A DNA stretch of 41,726 nucleotides. Source: a virus. This document shows positions 17,416-23,492 of the stretch, piece after piece (within the stretch, counting starts at the first letter, position 1; each line of letters begins with the position of its first letter). Both the position numbers and the translations under genes were made by a program. Under the pieces are notes generated by a model. The model saw nothing but the letters and a program-made list of their open reading frames with translations, made no database searches and was not told the origin of the DNA. Location of the stretch: positions 1 to 41,726 of the IMG/VR virus record IMGVR_UViG_3300027708_000133. The stretch is one strand, 5' to 3'.

Positions 17416-17723
17416 CAGAACGGCACATCCTCATCAGGTGCTGGCTTGGGTGCTGGCGCAACTGGTGGTCTGGCCACATAAGGATTGCTTCCCTCTGGCT
17501 TCTTGTAGTTGTTCCAAGATAGGCGCATCCAAGGACCGAACTGTCCACTCATCTGCCAAGCAGACAGCTTGATAATGATGTCATCACCATCATGCTCTTC
17601 TAACAACCCCTTAAGGGCTGAGCGCTGCATGGTGATCTCGCCTTGCATATCGGGCTTCTTGTCGCCTTGCTCTTTGTATTTGTTGTGGGATAGCTTGCCA
17701 CTGTTTGGATATTCTGTTGCCAT
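17415..17723 (-). CDS. SSB-like single-strand DNA-binding protein
   Basis: This 102-residue protein is short for an SSB, but it ends in a Pro/Ala linker and the acidic tip DEDVPF. That tip is very close to the conserved C-terminal peptide (DDDIPF) of bacterial SSBs that binds partner proteins. The body contains MQRSALKGLLEEH, DIIIKLSAWQMSGQFGPWMRLSW and NPYVARPP, with aromatic residues suited to stacking on single-stranded DNA. It lies beside the Erf annealing protein. A clear AGGAG precedes the ATG. The body alone would not identify an OB fold, so the call rests on the tip and the context. Confidence 0.72.
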   Translation of the reverse strand: MATEYPNSGKLSHNKYKEQGDKKPDMQGEITMQRSALKGLLEEHDGDDIIIKLSAWQMSGQFGPWMRLSWNNYKKPEGSNPYVARPPVAPAPKPAPDEDVPF

Positions 17724-17726
17724 TGT

Positions 17727-18419
17727 TTACTCCTTAAATGATTGTTTGGCTGCCCCGAACTTGGTCATCAGGGATTTGTATGCATCTGGTGCTTCTTTTT
17801 CCATCCTCTCAAAGATGACGCGGTTCGTGGTAAAGATTGCGGTCACATCCTTCTTGCTGGCTGCTTGCCCCAGCGCAATCTCAGCGGCGTCTTCTACGGC
17901 TTTGATCCACTGATCCATAGTGCAACCATCCTCTGCGGTTATACGCATGAACCAAGCACCATCATCCTTACTGCCGTCGCTCTTGCCCTCAATAACTGCG
18001 GGCGGTTTAGCGGCTGGCTTAGGCTTCTCGATCTTGACGGGCTTCTCTTCTTGTTGCTGAGAATCAATCTGATCGCTTTCTGTGATCTCCATCGCCAGTA
18101 ACCAGAGGTATCTCCGAAGATACGTATGGGTGCTGCCCAGCACTTGAATGGCCTGACCTTTGCTGTTCTCGGCATAGACGATAGGAGAGAAGAATTGGAC
18201 TGACGATCCGTCTTCTGTGTCGTATATGGTGAGCATGGCCATTTCGCCAAAGGTAACCACGCCGCACAGACCAACTGCGTCAAACAGTTTGTGAACAGTG
18301 GGCATGAAGTCGCCTAGCTCATAGTAGTGCCATCCACCAAACTTGTTGTGGCCAGTCTTCTTTAAGTTGGTCTTGGATAGCTCATGTCGAGCTGCTTGTA
18401 GTTTGCGATATACAGTCAT
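17727..18419 (-). CDS. erf: Erf-family single-strand annealing recombinase
   Basis: This 230-residue protein matches the ERF superfamily. The N-terminal domain holds LKKTGHNKFGGWHYYELGDF, then FFSPIVYAENSKGQAIQVLG and STHTYLRRYLWLLAM. The last block is the conserved G-S-x-x-T-Y-x-R-R-Y motif of P22 Erf relatives. A Lys/Pro linker (about residues 128-145) leads to a helical C-terminal region. Erf proteins anneal complementary single strands during phage recombination and genome circularisation. The neighbouring SSB-like protein and exonuclease-type nuclease complete the usual module. It overlaps the upstream small gene by four bases. Confidence 0.9.
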   Translation of the reverse strand: MTVYRKLQAARHELSKTNLKKTGHNKFGGWHYYELGDFMPTVHKLFDAVGLCGVVTFGEMAMLTIYDTEDGSSVQFFSPIVYAENSKGQAIQVLGSTHTYLRRYLWLLAMEITESDQIDSQQQEEKPVKIEKPKPAAKPPAVIEGKSDGSKDDGAWFMRITAEDGCTMDQWIKAVEDAAEIALGQAASKKDVTAIFTTNRVIFERMEKEAPDAYKSLMTKFGAAKQSFKE

Positions 18420-18610
18420 ACTTCCTCTTTGAATGTTTCTACTTTCACGCCTTGGGTTAATGCGTTAACCAAGTCATCCTGAGATGCAACCTTTACACTC
18501 AAAATCTGCTTGGCCACATAAGCCAAAGCTTGACTCGGTGCGCTGGCCTTGACCAAGCGGGATGGGATGGATGGATCAATAGATCCGACTAGATAAATGC
18601 GCTGACTCAT
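18416..18610 (-). CDS. hypothetical small protein between nuclease and Erf
   Basis: This 64-residue protein begins SQRIYLVGSID and contains a helix (PSQALAYVAKQILSVKVAS). Proteins of this size and start are seen in phages as unnamed genes of recombination operons. The start overlaps the nuclease stop in the junction CAGCATGA with GGAGT upstream, the same junction found repeatedly in the small-gene cluster at 26-28 kb. No function is assigned. Confidence 0.6.
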   Translation of the reverse strand: MSQRIYLVGSIDPSIPSRLVKASAPSQALAYVAKQILSVKVASQDDLVNALTQGVKVETFKEEV

Positions 18611-19482
18611 GCTGACTCCTTCGTTGATAAATATGTTTGGTACTGATTACAGAACTGGCTTACCTGACAAAAGCTGGCACACCGAGTACGCTCGCCTTGG
18701 CGATGCTCGATGAAATATCCTTTGGCTGGTAGCGCAGCTGCTGCCTCGTCCCTTGTGTCGTGAACACTCTTAGCTCTGACTCCCCCTTCCTTCTTCACGG
18801 CAAACTTCTCTGGCTTCTCCCACATCTCTTCTGCTGTGCATTCCTTCACATCGCCGCCTGTCTCTGCGTCAAAGAACGCATCCTCATGCAAAGCAATACG
18901 CTCATGCACATAGCTTTCGCGTTTCTCGAATGGCCAGACTGGGATGTCGATAACCACAATCGGTGCCTGTGGGTATCCGTCACGAGTCTTTGCGTCACGG
19001 CTAGACCAGTTGCGGATGATGGCCACGATCTGTAACTTCTTAACTGGCTGCTTCTTTACCAGCTCCACCAAGTAGGCGTAGAGGTTTAACTGGTGGTGCC
19101 AGTCATCCTTCTCATTCATTACCGCCCAGTCTGATGTGACCTTGTAGTCGCTGATAACAATGCCGTCTTCGCTAATCTCTTGCAAGTCGATAGCGCCACT
19201 GATGTTCCAGTTGTTTACCTTCGCATGGATGCGTTCCTCAACAACATGGTTCTCGTCTTTGCCGTGTTCCAGCACGCCGTGGACTGCGGTGCCAAACAGA
19301 GACCACACCATCTCTGATGCGTCTTGCTCAATGTCATCCCAGTGCTTGCGCTTGAGCTGAACTATGCGCGGGCTGTTGAGCAGCTCGGTGGCAGAGATGT
19401 TTGACTTACCCTTAGAGTAAGTAGGCCGCTCCAGCACATTGATAAATGTCTGAGGTAAGTTGTGATGGTTAGTTAATTTCAT
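18607..19482 (-). CDS. PD-(D/E)XK nuclease, RecB/Cas4-like exonuclease
   Basis: The ATG at 19482 gives 291 residues and has a good AAGGAA site; an in-frame extension to 19572 lacks one. The PD-(D/E)XK core is visible: H68 in FGTAVHGV, D99 in SGAIDL, D112 and K114 in ISDYKV, and QLNLYAYL at 131-138. Three C-terminal cysteines (C268, C272, C278) resemble the iron-sulfur cluster ligands of Cas4/AddB-type nucleases, but the usual first cysteine near residue 35 is absent. The enzyme probably resects DNA ends to supply substrate for the Erf and SSB proteins of the same operon. Confidence 0.85.
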   Translation of the reverse strand: MKLTNHHNLPQTFINVLERPTYSKGKSNISATELLNSPRIVQLKRKHWDDIEQDASEMVWSLFGTAVHGVLEHGKDENHVVEERIHAKVNNWNISGAIDLQEISEDGIVISDYKVTSDWAVMNEKDDWHHQLNLYAYLVELVKKQPVKKLQIVAIIRNWSSRDAKTRDGYPQAPIVVIDIPVWPFEKRESYVHERIALHEDAFFDAETGGDVKECTAEEMWEKPEKFAVKKEGGVRAKSVHDTRDEAAAALPAKGYFIEHRQGERTRCASFCQVSQFCNQYQTYLSTKESA

Positions 19483-19529
19483 GGTTTCCTTGTGGTATGA
19501 TTTGTTCCTGCTGTCTTGTAATTGTGATA

Positions 19530-19560
19530 GGATTATAACTGGTAATCCAAAGACATACAA
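19530..19560 (-). promoter_or_regulatory. promoter of the recombination operon with operator-like inverted repeat
   Basis: On the minus strand TTGTAT (19560-19555) is followed by a 17-base spacer and a perfect TATAAT (19537-19532). Transcription would start about 45 bases before the nuclease ATG. A 6-bp inverted repeat, GGATTA-N7-TAATCC (19530-19548), overlaps the -10 box and spacer, the classic place for a repressor to block RNA polymerase. The ribbon-helix-helix protein of this operon is a candidate binder. Confidence 0.65.
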
Positions 19561-19605
19561 CACATAGAACAAAATAATTTCTATCAGGTATCAGGAGTCG
19601 ATAGT

Positions 19606-19896
19606 ATGTCTAAATATGCTAGGCGGATAGATGCGAATCAGAACGACATAGTGGCTGCGCTGCGGGCGTGCGGGGCTGTGGTTCGTATCGTTACTCAGGG
19701 TGACGGGATACCTGACCTACTGGTAGGCTACCGAGGGTATACCCTACTGCTAGAGGTAAAGGACGGGAGCAAGCCGCCGTCGGCTCGGACGTTGACGGAA
19801 TCAGAACAGAAGTTCTTTGATGATTGGAAAGGCGGTATGCTGGCAGTGGTTAATAGTGCTGATGAAGCTCTTGATATTTTGAAGCGCTGTGTATAA
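19606..19896 (+). CDS. VRR-NUC/Holliday-junction-resolvase-like nuclease
   Basis: This 96-residue protein has the compact PD-(D/E)XK layout of phage VRR-NUC proteins: ARRIDANQNDIVAALR helix, D37 in GIPDLLVGYRG, and E50-V-K52 in LLLEVKDG. LTESEQKFFDDWKGG and MLAVVNSADEAL follow. Such single-domain nucleases process branched or flapped DNA, so it may resolve intermediates made by the neighbouring recombination genes, from which it is transcribed divergently. It is followed 40 bases later by a strong terminator, so it may be a one-gene transcript. Confidence 0.8.
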   Translation: MSKYARRIDANQNDIVAALRACGAVVRIVTQGDGIPDLLVGYRGYTLLLEVKDGSKPPSARTLTESEQKFFDDWKGGMLAVVNSADEALDILKRCV

Positions 19897-19938
19897 TTTA
19901 ATCGCAGTTGTTTCATGGCTGCTCCTTTGAGTGATATT

Positions 19939-19966
19939 GTGGGGGTCTACGGATCCCCACTTTTTT
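19939..19966 (+). terminator. intrinsic terminator with UACG tetraloop
   Basis: GTGGGGGTC (19939-19947) pairs with GATCCCCAC (19952-19960), nine pairs with one G-T, around the loop TACG. C(UACG)G is a member of the very stable UNCG tetraloop class. TTTTTT follows at once (19961-19966). This is a textbook rho-independent terminator for the nuclease gene ending at 19896. Confidence 0.9.
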
Positions 19967-19997
19967 CTGTCAACACGCATGGGGATTGTGTTTGACG

Positions 19998-20014
19998 CTA
20001 TGCACATAGCATAG
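19998..20014. repeat. operator-like inverted repeat
   Basis: CTATGC-ACATA-GCATAG is a perfect 6-bp inverted repeat with a 5-base spacer in the gene-free region after the terminator. A TTGACG hexamer lies just to its left (19992-19997), but no matching -10 box was found at the right distance. It may be a protein-binding site. Confidence 0.4.
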
Positions 20015-20121
20015 AGAGTCAGTAGTCTCCAGCCGTGTTGGTAGCACGTAATACGGGTTAGCGCCGTATCTTTTTGTTGTGCAAATACAAAAGTTGAACG
20101 ACACTGCTTTATGTGAGCGTG

Positions 20122-20149
20122 TTGCCAACACCTAAAATTTATGTATAAT
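20122..20149 (+). promoter_or_regulatory. sigma70-type promoter for the hairpin RNA
   Basis: TTGCCA (20122-20127), a 16-base spacer and a perfect TATAAT (20144-20149) predict a start near 20156. No reading frame with a ribosome-binding site begins downstream before 20656. The first thing transcribed is the structured element ending in a terminator at 20281. Confidence 0.7.
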
Positions 20150-20155
20150 CCAAAC

Positions 20156-20281
20156 CGTTGCCGTAGCAAGCGACGAAGTTGAAAGCCGTTTACACATGCA
20201 GTTTCGCCTTACCAAATAACCTCGGTCGGAGGGATATTTGTTAAGGTTGCTACCGAAATTGCAGTTGTAAACGGCTTTTTT
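20156..20281 (+). ncRNA. candidate structured small RNA ending in a terminator
   Basis: From the predicted start to 20281 the RNA would fold into one long hairpin. GCCGTTTACA (20185-20194) pairs with TGTAAACGGC (20266-20275). After a 2x2 internal loop, TGCAGTTTCG (20197-20206) pairs with CGAAATTGCA (20254-20263). CCTTACCAAATA (20207-20218) pairs with TATTTGTTAAGG (20235-20246) with one mismatch, and CCTC (20220-20223) pairs with GAGG (20229-20232) around loop GGTCG. A seven-base bulge, TTGCTAC, sits on the 3' arm. Six T bases follow the closing stem, so the whole structure doubles as a terminator. A small TTGC/GCAA hairpin (20158-20169) lies at the 5' end. It does not match any RNA family I know. 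It could be an sRNA, an antisense regulator or an elaborate terminator. Confidence 0.65.
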
Positions 20282-20289
20282 CATTTCTA

Positions 20290-20557
20290 TCTATTACTAC
20301 GCCAGCCGTACTCCGAGCGTTATATAAGCACCTGCATGGGTGGCGCGGAAGGAAACACCGGCACTGGTACACCCCCAGAGTAAGCCGTCCAGCCTGTTAG
20401 CGAGGGACTGGGAAAGATAGCGCGGCCAGCGGTGAGACAAACGCCTATCGACTAATCGCTACCGTCATGGTTTGCTAGGAGGACACCACAGTGCCCTCTG
20501 GGCAGGGAGTGAACAGCCTCGGCTATCACCCTTGGGAGACCTATGTCTTTTTTCCCT
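20290..20557. other. gene-free, GC-richer stretch; possible second structured RNA or replication origin
   Basis: No reading frame here has a ribosome-binding site and coding character. I see small pairings: GGTG/CACC around a GGAA-containing loop (20339-20359), GATAG/CTATC closing 20416-20449, GCCC-TCT-GGGC (20493-20503), and a weak AGAC-CTAT-GTCT stem followed by six T bases (20537-20552). The last could be a terminator. No tRNA, tmRNA, SRP, 6S or RNase P signature was recognised. It separates the recombination and replication halves of the genome, a common place for an origin, but no iterons are visible. Confidence 0.35.
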
Positions 20558-20572
20558 TATCGTTTTTCCCTA

Positions 20573-20628
20573 TCTACATTTACTTACCGATAGTTATAAT
20601 TGCATGTACATATGTGCATATATGTGTA
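20573..20628 (+). promoter_or_regulatory. promoter of the early plus-strand operon with alternating purine-pyrimidine tract
   Basis: TCTACA (20573-20578), a 16-base spacer and a perfect TATAAT (20595-20600) precede the chain of small genes. Directly after the -10 box, 28 bases (20601-20628) alternate strictly pyrimidine-purine (TGCATGTACA, then TATGTGCATA, then TATGTGTA). This covers the predicted start site. Such tracts bend or form Z-DNA easily and may also act as an operator. Confidence 0.5.
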
Positions 20629-20655
20629 GAATTCAGCACATAAACAGGAGACAAC

Positions 20656-20739
20656 ATGGATCATATAACTGACTTTGCGATATTGATGGGGCAGATAGCG
20701 GTGGTTACTTTGGCAGCAATTATTTGGAGGTATTTATGA
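20656..20739 (+). CDS. 27-residue single-span membrane peptide
   Basis: ATG at 20656 has AGGAG seven bases upstream and opens a 27-codon frame: a polar start (MDHITDF), a hydrophobic stretch (ILMGQIAVVTLAAIIW) and a short end. Its TGA overlaps the next ATG. It is the first gene after the promoter at 20595. Size and shape fit a membrane microprotein, and the function is unknown. Confidence 0.55.
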   Translation: MDHITDFAILMGQIAVVTLAAIIWRYL

Positions 20740-20918
20740 ATGCATTTCATCCTGACTACATCAGGACATTTCACCCGCAGTTCTTATCTGATTTTAGATT
20801 TGCGTCATATCAGATGGAGCAAGGTAAAGCTAATGCTGCCAAGATGCGGCACACGCGGGAGTCGGTAAAGGGAGCGAAGGATATGAAGTCATTTCCACTG
20901 ACAAGGAGGAGAGGATGA
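20736..20918 (+). CDS. hypothetical small basic protein
   Basis: The ATG at 20736 is preceded by GGAGG, so I prefer it to the upstream TTG at 20724. The 60-residue product starts NAFHPDYIRTFHPQFL and ends in a basic tail (SFPLTRRRG). It is probably cytoplasmic. No family is recognised. It overlaps the following gene by four bases. Confidence 0.6.
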   Translation: MNAFHPDYIRTFHPQFLSDFRFASYQMEQGKANAAKMRHTRESVKGAKDMKSFPLTRRRG

Positions 20919-21118
20919 AAGATATACCAGCATTTCCAAGACCATATAGCGGCACATCACAGTTTGCACAAGAAGGCATGGGGTTGCGTGATTACTTTGC
21001 GGCTAAGGCTATGCAAGGTATGTTGTCTGAAAACTCAGGCATCAGATACCCAACTGATGAACTTGTAGATTTTGCTTACAAGGTAGCAGACGCAATGATG
21101 AAAGCGAGAGAAGCATGA
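20915..21118 (+). CDS. conserved small phage protein (DYFAAKAMQG type)
   Basis: This 67-residue protein contains GLRDYFAAKAMQGML and ends LVDFAYKVADAMMKARE. This pair of motifs is common in small proteins of unknown function in many phages, often in early operons. AGGAGAGG precedes the ATG. It overlaps both neighbours by four bases, indicating coupled translation. Confidence 0.7.
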   Translation: MKDIPAFPRPYSGTSQFAQEGMGLRDYFAAKAMQGMLSENSGIRYPTDELVDFAYKVADAMMKAREA

Positions 21119-21474
21119 CACCAGAAGACGAAGAGTTCAACCGCATAGAGATGGAGTCTCGCGTTAAGCAAGAGTATGTGCGGGCTATGCGTAAGACAAC
21201 ACGGGAGGAAAAGATAAGCCGTCCCGCCGTATATGAGGTGCCAGCAAACAACCGCATGATTGCATCGCATCAAGACCATGTGCGTAGGCTGATGGACGAA
21301 CTAGCAATCGCTAGGGTATGTATACGCGAGTTGGGTGACCGACTGTCTAGGCTGGAGAAGCCTTGGGTTGATTTGACAAAGGAAGAATGTTTTGAGTTGT
21401 GTGTAAAACATAAAGACAATTCATTTAGTTTGCTGGTCGCAGTACAAGAAAAACTTATGGAGAAGAACACATGA
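21115..21474 (+). CDS. hypothetical protein with KPWVDLT motif
   Basis: This 119-residue, highly charged helical protein (MTPEDEEFNRIEMESRVKQE) has a possible coiled coil (about residues 53-82). At residues 82-88 it carries KPWVDLT, followed by an acidic-hydrophobic helix (KEECFELC). The same motif occurs in the genes at 21631 and 21837, and the DNA 10-mer CCTTGGGTTG is identical in all three. The motif may be a shared interaction peptide. No enzyme features were seen. Confidence 0.6.
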   Translation: MTPEDEEFNRIEMESRVKQEYVRAMRKTTREEKISRPAVYEVPANNRMIASHQDHVRRLMDELAIARVCIRELGDRLSRLEKPWVDLTKEECFELCVKHKDNSFSLLVAVQEKLMEKNT

Positions 21475-21638
21475 TTCTTAACCAAGGCAAAGTCGCTGGC
21501 GGTTTGGTAGATGAACTGCTAGAGGTGATACACAAGTATGACGAGACGCTATACACATCTACTGTGATTGGCGTATTAGAGTTAGTAAAGCGTCAGTTAG
21601 TTGACGAAGCAATGTGGGGAGAAGCAGAAGATGACTAA
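21471..21638 (+). CDS. hypothetical 55-residue protein
   Basis: The frame starts at ATG 21471, overlapping the previous stop, and ends at TAA 21638, eight bases into the next gene. The product is acidic and helical (LVDELLEVIHKYDETLY, then VIGVLELVKRQLVDEAMW). It fills an otherwise empty 150-base interval in a chain of overlapping genes, which is the main evidence that it is real. The function is unknown. Confidence 0.55.
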   Translation: MILNQGKVAGGLVDELLEVIHKYDETLYTSTVIGVLELVKRQLVDEAMWGEAEDD

Positions 21639-21840
21639 ACGCATAGAAATAGAGTACGAATTAAAAGCAGAAGAAGATGATGACATCCAAGACTACAAGA
21701 AGCCTTGGGTTGGGTTGACGGATGCGGAGATAGAAGAAGTAGAGCGTTGGGTTGAGTTCAAAGAAGAAGGTAGCGAACGCATTCCGATGGGCAAACTTGT
21801 GGCGTATATCAGTAGCAAATTAAAGGAACGCAACACATGA
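21631..21840 (+). CDS. hypothetical protein with KPWVGLT motif
   Basis: I take ATG 21631, with GGGGAG nine bases upstream, rather than the TTG at 21601. The 69-residue product starts TKRIEIEYELKAEEDDD and carries KPWVGLT at residues 24-30, followed by DAEIEEVERWVEF. The motif plus acidic helix recalls small phage proteins with a W-V-G-L-T segment. The stop overlaps the next start by four bases. Confidence 0.6.
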   Translation: MTKRIEIEYELKAEEDDDIQDYKKPWVGLTDAEIEEVERWVEFKEEGSERIPMGKLVAYISSKLKERNT

Positions 21841-22052
21841 GTGACTTTTTATACACAGACGCTAGATGGACAGAACGCTTTGTTGAAGTAAGTGACCCGC
21901 ACAAAGAAGGGCATCATGTTAGGTTTTACTTTGAGCGCCCTTGGGTTGGCTTGGACTGGGGCGAAGTACCCGAAGACAAAACTAAATCAGAAGACTTCTT
22001 GCACGGGGCAAGATGGGCAGAGAAACAATTAAAGGAGAAGAACAATGCTTGA
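21837..22052 (+). CDS. hypothetical protein with RPWVGLD motif
   Basis: This 71-residue protein has RPWVGLD at residues 34-40 and ends FLHGARWAEKQLKEKNN. It is the third consecutive-block gene with the PWVGL/DL motif and CCTTGGGTTG at the DNA level, so the three probably share ancestry in part. It overlaps the next membrane peptide gene by eight bases. The function is unknown. Confidence 0.6.
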   Translation: MSDFLYTDARWTERFVEVSDPHKEGHHVRFYFERPWVGLDWGEVPEDKTKSEDFLHGARWAEKQLKEKNNA

Positions 22053-22146
22053 AACAGTTGCTTGGGCAGTAATGCTACTTGTCATGGGTGGTGCAATCGT
22101 GGTAATTATCGGCGTAGCAATATTCATGATGAGTAGCGAAGAATGA
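22045..22146 (+). CDS. 33-residue membrane peptide
   Basis: ATG 22045 has AGGAG upstream (AAAGGAGAAGAACA). The frame codes for an almost wholly hydrophobic helix (AWAVMLLVMGGAIVVIIGVA) with a short acidic end (SSEE). The TGA overlaps the start of the next gene (22143). It looks like a single-span inner-membrane microprotein and is the second one in this operon. Confidence 0.55.
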   Translation: MLETVAWAVMLLVMGGAIVVIIGVAIFMMSSEE

Positions 22147-22358
22147 AAAAAGAAGAAATGATTGCGCTGCTGCGAAGCGCTGGCGTAGATGAGAACGCCG
22201 TGAACCTAGCCATCAATGCTTGGGAAATGGGAACAGAACATGAACGCGATGAATGTGCAAAAGCCTGTGAGCAAGCTGGGGTAGACGGCTACGGCACGCT
22301 AACGGCAGCACTAATTATTAGAAAGAGAGGAAGTCATGACGGATCAGAAGAAACTTGA
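22143..22358 (+). CDS. hypothetical small protein
   Basis: This 71-residue protein begins MKKEEMIALLRSAGVDE and contains WEMGTEHERDECAKACEQAG, a block I have seen in small phage proteins of unknown role. Two cysteines in a C-x3-C spacing could bind metal. The start overlaps the stop of the membrane peptide, and the end overlaps the zinc-ribbon gene by 23 bases. Confidence 0.6.
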   Translation: MKKEEMIALLRSAGVDENAVNLAINAWEMGTEHERDECAKACEQAGVDGYGTLTAALIIRKRGSHDGSEET

Positions 22359-22488
22359 CGAAGCATTTAATGAGCTGGAGATGGATGATGACGGCTCCTG
22401 CCCTAAGTGCGGCGGAGATATGCTTACACACATTAGTTACTTCTATTGCGAAGCCTGCGGGCACAAGGAGTATCCAATAGATGATTAA
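22336..22488 (+). CDS. 50-residue zinc-ribbon protein
   Basis: The frame from ATG 22336 has GAGAGGAAG upstream. The product has a helical, acidic N-terminus and a clear zinc ribbon: C22-x2-C25 (SCPKCGG) and C38-x2-C41 (YCEACGH). Ribbons of this type bind nucleic acids or proteins. The TAA overlaps the next gene by eight bases. Confidence 0.65.
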   Translation: MTDQKKLDEAFNELEMDDDGSCPKCGGDMLTHISYFYCEACGHKEYPIDD

Positions 22489-22636
22489 GGCAAGACAAGT
22501 ATTTGAATTACTAATGCAGTCCAAAGGTAAACAGGTTCACTGGGATGGCAAAAAATACACAACTGCCAACATTCAGACTAAATGGCGGTATTTTTTAATG
22601 GGTTGGAACATGAAGGAAACACATGATGGAACGTAA
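22481..22636 (+). CDS. hypothetical 51-residue basic protein
   Basis: ATG 22481 opens a frame that ends inside the start of the ParB-like gene. The product is basic, with a helix (IKARQVFELLMQSKG) and aromatic residues (VHWDGKKYTTANIQTKWRYFL). AGGAG lies 12 bases upstream in the zinc-ribbon gene. The size and charge suit a small nucleic-acid-binding protein, but no family is recognised. Confidence 0.5.
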   Translation: MIKARQVFELLMQSKGKQVHWDGKKYTTANIQTKWRYFLMGWNMKETHDGT

Positions 22637-23435
22637 GTTATTAGGCATAGATGTCATTCGCATTGACGGCGGAACTCAGTGCCGCGCTGAGATCAATCAG
22701 CCAAAGGTAAGTGAGTATGCAGATTTAATAGAGTCTGGCGTAGTTTTTCCGGCGGTCAGGGTATTCTTTGATGGCGTTGACTATTGGTTGGCAGATGGTT
22801 TTCACCGCTATCACGCCCACAAACAGGCAGGTCAGGCAGCCATCAATGCTGATGTAGAAAAAGGTACTGCAAGAGCAGCATTGCTGTTCGCCATTAGTGC
22901 CAACGCAGAGCATGGCCTACCTCGCACTAATGCAGATAAGCGCAAGGCCGTGCAGATGATGCTAGATGACTTTGAATGGCAAGACTGGAGTAATGCAGAG
23001 ATAGCCCGTCATTGCAAGGTGTCGGTTACTTTGGTGGCAACCATGCGCGGCGACACAGCGCCCGAAGAGCGTAAATACAAAACCCCTACTGGCAAAGTGA
23101 TGACAAAGAAAACAGCTAAGCCAAAGAAGGAAGAAGAACCTGAGCCAGAGGTAGAGGATGATGGGGTAGACGAGAAGCAAGCGGCGATAGATGAGCTGAT
23201 AGCTGAGAACGAGAAGCTGACCGAGCGCGTGGCACTAGCGGCTATGGAAGGCACGGCGGCAGAAAAGAACTTGGCCAAAGAAACCATTGAGTCTTTACGC
23301 GAAGAGCTGCGCATCACTAAGATTGAACTGGTGGCGGTGAAGCAGAGCCGTGACACATTCCAAGCAGAGAATGCTCAGATGAAATCACAGATCAAGATGC
23401 TGCAAAAGAAGCTAGAAAAACTTCAAGCAACATAA
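22623..23435 (+). CDS. ParB-like DNA-binding protein with C-terminal coiled coil
   Basis: This 270-residue protein has a ParB/sulfiredoxin-type N-terminal domain with ADGFHRYHAH (57-66), the box that binds nucleotide in ParB proteins. A helix-turn-helix follows (NAEIARHCKVSVTLVATMRG, about 124-143), then a Lys/Pro/Glu linker and a long coiled coil (about 185-270) that suggests dimers. ParB-family proteins bind palindromic DNA sites. A 22-bp palindrome overlaps this gene's own stop codon and occurs twice more in the window, so this protein is the leading candidate to bind it. Whether it acts in partition, replication or regulation is unknown. Two starts (22623 and 22626) are possible. Confidence 0.8.
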   Translation: MMERKLLGIDVIRIDGGTQCRAEINQPKVSEYADLIESGVVFPAVRVFFDGVDYWLADGFHRYHAHKQAGQAAINADVEKGTARAALLFAISANAEHGLPRTNADKRKAVQMMLDDFEWQDWSNAEIARHCKVSVTLVATMRGDTAPEERKYKTPTGKVMTKKTAKPKKEEEPEPEVEDDGVDEKQAAIDELIAENEKLTERVALAAMEGTAAEKNLAKETIESLREELRITKIELVAVKQSRDTFQAENAQMKSQIKMLQKKLEKLQAT

Positions 23436-23448
23436 ACGTTTAGGTTGG
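23427..23448 (+). repeat. copy 2 of the 22-bp palindrome
   Basis: Half sites GCAACATAAAC and GTTTAGGTTGG meet at a central AACGTT; two bases break the symmetry. The TAA stop of the ParB-like gene (23433-23435) lies inside the site. The right flank (TTTAGCC) has no T-run, so it is a weak terminator at best and more likely a protein-binding site or both. Confidence 0.75.
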
Positions 23449-23492
23449 TTTAGCCAAAGTCGGCTGGCTTGTGTGCCGACAGTGGAGAAATT

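Noticed and set aside
19801-20169. 122-codon minus-strand frame over the nuclease end, terminator and promoter
   Set aside because: It crosses a strong terminator and promoter of the other strand and has no ribosome-binding site.
20338-20370. SRP-RNA-like GGAAGGAA loop
   Set aside because: The closing pairs and internal loop of the SRP domain IV are not present; the match is limited to a few bases.
20336-20383. 15-codon frame MGGAEGNTGTGTPPE in the non-coding stretch
   Set aside because: No ribosome-binding site and too short; the composition alone is not enough.
20472-20672. 66-codon plus-strand frame across the early promoter
   Set aside because: It runs through the TATAAT and the alternating tract and past the well-placed ATG at 20656; the product looks random.
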